Shown piece by piece: positions 4,674-8,434 of a stretch of 8,434 nt of DNA. How positions within the stretch are numbered: the first letter of the stretch is position 1; each line of letters begins with the position of its first letter. Below the pieces are notes generated by a model. It saw only the letters and a program-made list of their open reading frames with translations, was not told the DNA's origin and ran no database searches. Source of the stretch: an uncultured beta proteobacterium (lineage in GTDB: Bacteria > Pseudomonadota > Gammaproteobacteria > Burkholderiales > Burkholderiaceae); contig CAJAFJ010000589.1 in assembly GCA_903938955.1 (NCBI GenBank), positions 1 through 8,434 of the forward strand, in the 5' to 3' direction. A program made the translations under genes and the position numbers.

Positions 4674-5448
4674 CAAGTCCCGCAAGGGCGATGCCGGGCG
4701 TGATTCTGGCGGGTTCGTGGCTTTGCCCTGGGCGGTGCTGGACTGCCCGGCCTATGCCCGTCTGTCCATGCACGCACGGGCATTACTGCTGGAGGTGGCA
4801 CGCCAGTATGTCCGGGACAACAATGGCCGGTTGCTGCTGTCACGGGCTTACATGGGGCCGCGCGGCTGGAAGTCGATGGATATGCTGAACAAAGCCAAAA
4901 ACGAATTGGTGGCGAACGGGTTCATTTTCCAGACTGTCATGGGGCACCGACCCAGCAAGGCCAGTTGGTATGCCGTGACCTGGCGGGCGCTGGACAAGTT
5001 ACCGGGGTATGACGTGGGCACGGTGGAGGGGTTCAGGCGTGGCGCGTACCAACATGGCACCCCGCTTATTGACCATCTCACTGCACCGCCCCACGGTACA
5101 GAGAACGGCGCATCCCTTGGACCGCCCCACGGTACAGCAAGAGCCTCTACAGTTCCGCCACACGGTACAGAGACAACGCCCACTGTACCGCCCCACGGTG
5201 CAGTAGAGGGCACTTTTGGCACTTTCTCTGTTCCGCCACACGGACACCATCTAGAGAACCATCTACCGCAACAAGAAAGGGAGGTATTCAAGGCAGTCAA
5301 GAACGCACCACCGGCAACGACCAAGGCCGCAGACCTGGTGCAGGTTGACGACGAGCAGAACGACCATGCTGACCAACCACGGACGCCACCAGCCCGGCGA
5401 AAGAAAAAAGAGGGCGTGAGTTGGATTCAATTTGAACTGATGGCCTGA
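4657..5448 (+). CDS. Initiator-like winged-helix protein, paralog B
   Basis: 263 residues; the start matches that of paralog A and overlaps the previous gene by 17 bp. It has little Shine-Dalgarno sequence of its own, so it probably depends on coupling. Residues 19-122 differ from paralog A at 15 of 104 positions by my count, keeping GGFVALPW, HARALLLEVARQ, LLSRAYM, RGWKS and GFIFQTVMGHRP. Five PPHG motifs follow (144, 156, 167, 178, 193), each on a DNA palindrome. The C-terminal 60 residues have no counterpart in A: a Gln/Glu/Lys stretch, an acidic DDEQNDHAD, then RRKKKEGVSWIQFEL. As for A, I infer a replication initiator binding sites within its own gene. It is the last gene before the tRNA junction and may belong to the antisense-controlled operon. 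Confidence 0.8.
   Translation: MANGRNKSRKGDAGRDSGGFVALPWAVLDCPAYARLSMHARALLLEVARQYVRDNNGRLLLSRAYMGPRGWKSMDMLNKAKNELVANGFIFQTVMGHRPSKASWYAVTWRALDKLPGYDVGTVEGFRRGAYQHGTPLIDHLTAPPHGTENGASLGPPHGTARASTVPPHGTETTPTVPPHGAVEGTFGTFSVPPHGHHLENHLPQQEREVFKAVKNAPPATTKAADLVQVDDEQNDHADQPRTPPARRKKKEGVSWIQFELMA
5082..5246. repeat. Intragenic palindrome array B, five units
   Basis: The core CCGCC(C/A)CACGG begins at 5086, 5122, 5155, 5188 and 5233 inside paralog B; intervals are 36, 33, 33 and 45 bp. The last four units align with the four in paralog A at the same 33-33-45 spacing, so B has one extra at the start. The best unit, CTGTACCG-CCCCA-CGGTGCAG at 5183-5203, forms an 8-bp stem with one G-T pair. Every core is read as Pro-Pro-His-Gly. 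The loop is CCCCA in units 1, 2 and 4 and CCACA in units 3 and 5. Confidence 0.8.
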
Positions 5449-5470
5449 CCAAGCGCGAGTCAAACAACAG

Positions 5471-5499
5471 ACCCCGCACTCAACACGCTGGGTTTTTTT
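5471..5499 (+). terminator. Terminator of module 2
   Basis: ACCCCGC at 5471-5477 pairs with GCTGGGT ending at 5493 with one mismatch, around a 9-nt loop, followed by T7 (5493-5499). It sits 23 bp after the stop of paralog B and is weaker than its module 1 counterpart at 3152-3185, with which it shares its right arm and tail. Confidence 0.65.
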
Positions 5500-5522
5500 C
5501 GCCTGTCATTTCCGTGACGGTC
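5486..5522 (+). repeat. Duplicated terminator tail, copy 2
   Basis: This 37-bp segment repeats 3171-3208 with three substitutions and one fewer T. Just past the T tract the sequence CGTGA-CGG-TCACG (5513-5525) is a small perfect inverted repeat absent from copy 1. Similarity to module 1 is lost after this point. Confidence 0.75.
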
Positions 5523-5560
5523 ACGAAACAGGGTTTGTGCTGCTGCATTTCGTAAACCGT

Positions 5561-5579
5561 CTTACATCCGCCCTTACAT
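5561..5579. repeat. Two CTTACAT repeats near the tRNA junction
   Basis: CTTACAT occurs at 5561-5567 and 5573-5579, each followed by a C-rich CCGCC or ACCCGCC segment, 12 bp apart. Short paired repeats next to a tRNA attachment site are typical of integrase arm-binding sites. No integrase is visible here to support this, so the role is inferred. Confidence 0.4.
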
Positions 5580-5586
5580 ACCCGCC

Positions 5587-5629
5587 AAAGAGAAAGGGTT
5601 TGCTACTACTTTCGTAGCAGCAAACCCTT
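5587..5629 (-). terminator. Terminator downstream of tRNA-Thr
   Basis: Two 16-nt arms (5594-5609 and 5614-5629) pair fully on the minus strand, with a single G-U pair, around a GAAA loop. A T-rich tail (TTTCTCTTT) follows. It begins 9 nt beyond the encoded CCA end of the tRNA and fits as its intrinsic terminator. On the plus strand the same stem has an A-C mismatch. Confidence 0.8.
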
Positions 5630-5637
5630 GTATCTAT

Positions 5638-5713
5638 TGGTGCCGGAGAGATGAATCGAACACCCGACCTTCTCATTACGAATGAGCTGCTCTACCGACT
5701 GAGCTACACCGGC
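5638..5713 (-). tRNA. tRNA-Thr (anticodon CGT)
   Basis: A 76-nt cloverleaf with encoded CCA (5638-5640), D-arm GCTC/GAGC, anticodon loop TTCGTAA with CGT at 5678-5680, and T-loop TTCGATT. It reads ACG codons and is the equivalent of E. coli thrW, a known integration site for phages such as P22. Two pairs are imperfect: U6 faces U67 in the acceptor stem and G27 faces A43 in the anticodon stem; the T-stem has two G-U pairs. The accessory element lies directly past its 3' end, which makes this gene the likely attachment site. Confidence 0.95.
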
Positions 5714-5731
5714 TGGTGTGTTAAGAGCGCG

Positions 5732-5737
5732 ATTATA
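5732..5737 (-). promoter_or_regulatory. -10 box of the tRNA-Thr promoter
   Basis: A perfect TATAAT on the minus strand, 18 nt before the first base of the mature tRNA, followed by the GC-rich discriminator CGCGC common in stable-RNA promoters. No good -35 box is seen at normal spacing. It lies between the fbp stop codon and the tRNA, so the tRNA can be transcribed independently. Confidence 0.6.
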
Positions 5738-5746
5738 GCCCGCGAA

Positions 5747-6754
5747 TTAGGCCTCATTGTGGTAACGCGTCACCAGTTCGACTTCGTTTTTCGAGCCCAG
5801 CACCACGCTGACGCGCTCATGTAACTGGGTTGGCTGCAGGTCCAGAATGCGCTGCTTGCCGTTGGTGGCCGCGCCGCCAGCTTGCTCAATGAGCCAACTC
5901 ATGGGGTTGGCTTCGTACATCAGGCGCAGCTTGCCGGGTTTGTTTGGCTCGCGCTTATCCCAAGGGTACATAAAGATGCCGCCGCGTGTGAGGATGCGAT
6001 GCACATCGGCCACCATGCTGGCCACCCAGCGCATGTTGAAGTCCTTGTCGCGCGGGCCTTCTTTGCCTTGCAGGCATTCGTCCACATAGCGCTTCACGGG
6101 CGCATCCCAGTGGCGCATATTGCTCATGTTGATGGCAAATTCTTTGGTGTCTTCCGGGATCTGGACGTTCTCTTCCGTGAGGATGAACGAGCCTTGCTCG
6201 CGATCCAGAGTGAACATGACGACACCGGCACCGACGGTTAGCACCAGCGTGGTTTGCGGTCCGTAGACGCAGTAGCCCGCAGCGACTTGTTTGACGCCAG
6301 GCTGCAAGAAATCCTGCTCGGAGACACCGGCGCCTTCAGGCTTGACCAGCACGCTGAAAATGGTGCCGATGCTGACGTTGACTTCGATGTTGCTGGAGCC
6401 GTCCAGCGGGTCAAACATCAGCAGGTATTCGCCTTGTGGGTAGCGATTGGGCACCACATAGATGCCTTCCATTTCTTCACTCGCCATGGCCGCCAGGTGG
6501 CCGCCCCATTCGTTGGCTTCGATCAGTACTTCATTGGCAATGATGTCGAGCTTTTTCTGCATCTCGCCCTGAATATTTTCACTGTCCGCGCTGCCCATCA
6601 CGTCGCCCAAAGGGCCTTTGTTGACGGCCTGGCTAATGCGTTTGCAGGCGCGCGCCACCACTTCAAGCAGCAGGCGCAGCTGCCCGGGAATCAAGCCGCC
6701 TTCGCGTTGTTGTTCAACCAGGTAACGGGTCAGTGAGGTTTTTTTTGTATGCAC
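5747..6754 (-). CDS. fbp: Class I fructose-1,6-bisphosphatase
   Basis: This cytoplasmic gluconeogenic enzyme hydrolyses fructose 1,6-bisphosphate to fructose 6-phosphate and phosphate; in autotrophs it also serves the Calvin cycle. The 335 residues match the family length. The metal-binding signature FDPLDGSSN lies at 114-122, with [12 protein letters not shown] at 59-70, the SEE acidic pair at 92-94, GGIFMYP at 258-264, [20 protein letters not shown] at 275-294 (Glu281 matching the catalytic-site Glu of E. coli Fbp) and a conserved LHERV at 311-315. Translation starts at a GTG (6752-6754) preceded by AGGAGA at 6760-6765 with a 5-nt spacer. It lies 37 nt after pepN on the same strand with no visible terminator between, so the two are probably co-transcribed. 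All key residues are present and it looks functional. Confidence 0.97.
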   Translation of the reverse strand: MHTKKTSLTRYLVEQQREGGLIPGQLRLLLEVVARACKRISQAVNKGPLGDVMGSADSENIQGEMQKKLDIIANEVLIEANEWGGHLAAMASEEMEGIYVVPNRYPQGEYLLMFDPLDGSSNIEVNVSIGTIFSVLVKPEGAGVSEQDFLQPGVKQVAAGYCVYGPQTTLVLTVGAGVVMFTLDREQGSFILTEENVQIPEDTKEFAINMSNMRHWDAPVKRYVDECLQGKEGPRDKDFNMRWVASMVADVHRILTRGGIFMYPWDKREPNKPGKLRLMYEANPMSWLIEQAGGAATNGKQRILDLQPTQLHERVSVVLGSKNEVELVTRYHNEA

Positions 6755-6791
6755 AGTTGTCTCCTAAAAAATGGGATGTATCCGGGGTGAA

Positions 6792-8434
6792 TCAGTCGGC
6801 CAGTGCCCGGCTGACGACCTCGCGCACGTCGTTGCTTAATTCGGTTTTAGCGGTGACCCGCACGATGGCTTCGCGGGCGGCGCTACGGTAAGGCTCAGCC
6901 AGTTTTTTCCAGCGGTCCAGTGCGCGTGCCAGACGGGCGGCGACTTGCGGGTTGATGCTGTCGAGCTCTATTACCCGTTCGCTCCAGAACACATAACCAG
7001 CGCTGTCCAGGCGGTGGAAGGCGCCGGGGTTGGCGCTGCAGTAGCTGAAGATCACGCTGCGCGCCCGGTTCGGGTTGCGAATGCTGAAGTCGGGGTGTTT
7101 CAGCAACTGGCGGACGGCGGGCAGCACCTGGCCGCCGCGGTCGCAGGCGCCGGCTTGCAAGGCAAACCATTTGTCCAGCACCAGCTCTTCGTTTTTGAAC
7201 TGGCTGTGAAAACGCGTCAGCGCTTGGGCGGCGAGTGCGTGACCGCTGCCAATCAGGGCTTGCAGCGCGTTGGCGCGGTCGGTCATGTTACCGGCATCTT
7301 TGAAGTGCTGGTAGGTCTTGCCGGGCCACACGCTGCTGGTGTCGCTCACCGCTGCCAGGCACAGGTTGCCCAGCGCCATGCCCGCCAAGGCGCGGCGGCC
7401 TGACGACAGGGTGTCGGGCCGGTAAGCGCCGTTGTAGCTATGGGCGTCATACGCCCATTCCCAATCTGTAGCCAGGGCGGTGGCCTGCTGCGTGCGCATG
7501 GCTTCGCGCACAGCGTGAATGCGCTGTGGGTCGACCACGGCGAGCTGCTCGGCGATGTAGGTCTCGGACGGCAGGGTCAGCACCAGTTCTTTGAACGCGG
7601 CGTCCAGCGTCGGGTGGCGCAGCACGCTGCGCATGGCTTCAAGATAAGCCGCATTCAGGACGTTGGCGATCGGAGTGTCTGCCGTGATGGCGTTGATCGC
7701 ACTGCGCAGCGCCAAGCGCTGGCCCGCTTCCCAGCGGTTGAAGGGGTCAATGTCAGACGCCAGCAGGGTCAGCAATTGCGCGTCGCTGTAGTCAAACTCC
7801 AGCACGACCGGGGCGGTAAAGCCGCGCAGGATGGAGGGCACGGGCGCTTCGGTCACGTTGACAAACGTGATGGATTCACTCGCCGCCGTCATTACAAACA
7901 GGTAGCTGTCACCGACGGCATCCGCCTGGCCTTGCACCTGCAAGGGCAGGGCAGCGCCGCTGGTGCCGACCAGGCCCAGACTGACCGGAATCACAAACGG
8001 TTCTTTGACCGACTGACCGGCCGTGGCGGCGCAGCTCTGGCTGAAGTGGAGGGTGTAAGTTTGGGCCGCAGCATCGTACTGGCCGTTGGCGGCCAGCCGG
8101 GGCGTGCCGGCCTGGCTGTACCAGCGTTTGAACTGGGGCAACAGGCTGGCCAGTGCCGAGTCCGGGTTGGCGTCGGCAATGGCCTGGGCGAAGTCGTCGC
8201 AGGTCACGGCCTGGCCGTCGTGGCGGGCAAAGTAGAGCGTCATGCCCTTGGCAAAGCCGTCGCGGCCGACCAGCGTTTGCATCATGCGCACGACTTCGGC
8301 CCCTTTTTCGTAAATGGTGACGGTGTAGAAGTTGTTGATTTCGATGTAGCTGTCCGGGCGCACCGGGTGCGCCATGGGGCCGGCGTCTTCAGGGAACTGG
8401 GCGGTGCGCAGCACGCGCACGTCTTCAATGCGCT
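6792..8434 (-). CDS. pepN: Aminopeptidase N (M1 family), C-terminal part
   Basis: This zinc metallopeptidase removes N-terminal residues from peptides in the cytoplasm. The visible 546 codons align throughout with the second half of E. coli PepN (870 residues) from RTMRGLQFAEDASPMAHP onward. The first complete visible codons read RIEDVRVLRTAQF. Visible residue 41, the Tyr of IYEKGAEVVRM, corresponds to Tyr381 of E. coli PepN, which stabilises the transition state. RHDGQAVTCDDF, FKRWYSQAGTP, LDKWFALQA and RNPNRARS are also typical of the family. The GAMEN and HEXXH zinc motifs and the start lie beyond the window end. The frame is intact to its TGA, with no sign of damage. It is upstream of fbp in the same orientation. 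Confidence 0.97.
   Translation of the reverse strand, partial: RIEDVRVLRTAQFPEDAGPMAHPVRPDSYIEINNFYTVTIYEKGAEVVRMMQTLVGRDGFAKGMTLYFARHDGQAVTCDDFAQAIADANPDSALASLLPQFKRWYSQAGTPRLAANGQYDAAAQTYTLHFSQSCAATAGQSVKEPFVIPVSLGLVGTSGAALPLQVQGQADAVGDSYLFVMTAASESITFVNVTEAPVPSILRGFTAPVVLEFDYSDAQLLTLLASDIDPFNRWEAGQRLALRSAINAITADTPIANVLNAAYLEAMRSVLRHPTLDAAFKELVLTLPSETYIAEQLAVVDPQRIHAVREAMRTQQATALATDWEWAYDAHSYNGAYRPDTLSSGRRALAGMALGNLCLAAVSDTSSVWPGKTYQHFKDAGNMTDRANALQALIGSGHALAAQALTRFHSQFKNEELVLDKWFALQAGACDRGGQVLPAVRQLLKHPDFSIRNPNRARSVIFSYCSANPGAFHRLDSAGYVFWSERVIELDSINPQVAARLARALDRWKKLAEPYRSAAREAIVRVTAKTELSNDVREVVSRALAD

Noticed and set aside
4848..5324. 158-codon minus-strand frame with repeated VPWGGT-like peptides
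   Set aside because: It is the shadow of the palindrome array in paralog B; palindromes give similar repeats on both strands.
5529..5616. Partial echo of the tRNA terminator (GGGTTTG...TTTCGTA) at 5531-5553
   Set aside because: The similarity is short and gapped; I could not separate it from chance, so I do not call it an attachment-site remnant.
5847..7403. Plus-strand frames opposite fbp and pepN
   Set aside because: They are shadows of two well-conserved minus-strand genes.

Overview
The window is the junction between a conserved chromosomal segment and an integrated accessory element. The organism is probably a betaproteobacterium of the Burkholderiales, most likely Comamonadaceae. This rests on the style of the FBPase and PepN proteins, the pepN-fbp-tRNA-Thr order and the type of small element genes, all judged from memory rather than by search.

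Right side (about 5587-8434, all minus strand): the C-terminal 546 codons of pepN (aminopeptidase N), then fbp (class I fructose-1,6-bisphosphatase) 37 nt downstream, then a tRNA-Thr(CGT) gene with its own TATAAT box and a strong hairpin terminator.

Left side (1 to about 5586, all genes plus strand): a compact run of small genes with overlapping stops and starts, in two modules. Module 1 (1-3185) holds a gene cut by the window edge, four iteron-like repeats at 22-23 bp spacing, three small putative DNA-binding proteins, an initiator-like gene (1645-2349), a conserved hypothetical gene, a possible 55-codon membrane peptide, and a terminator. Module 2 (about 3334-5499) opens with a structured leader. 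A short transcript ending in a terminator carries two 8-nt blocks complementary to a three-way-junction fold just downstream, as in the P4 CI / P1 C4 antisense-RNA immunity systems. Four small genes follow, joined mostly by 4-bp ATGA overlaps, then a second initiator-like gene (4657-5448) and a second terminator.

The two initiator-like proteins are paralogs, about 86% identical over 104 residues. Each gene carries, inside its own coding sequence, an array of four or five short palindromes at mostly 33-bp spacing, always read as Pro-Pro-His-Gly. A winged-helix-like N-terminus followed by iterons within the gene recalls the phage lambda O gene and its internal origin. My working model is a phage- or satellite-like element integrated at tRNA-Thr, with two replication modules, one under antisense-RNA control. 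No integrase, capsid or transfer gene is visible, so element type, boundaries and mobility remain inference.
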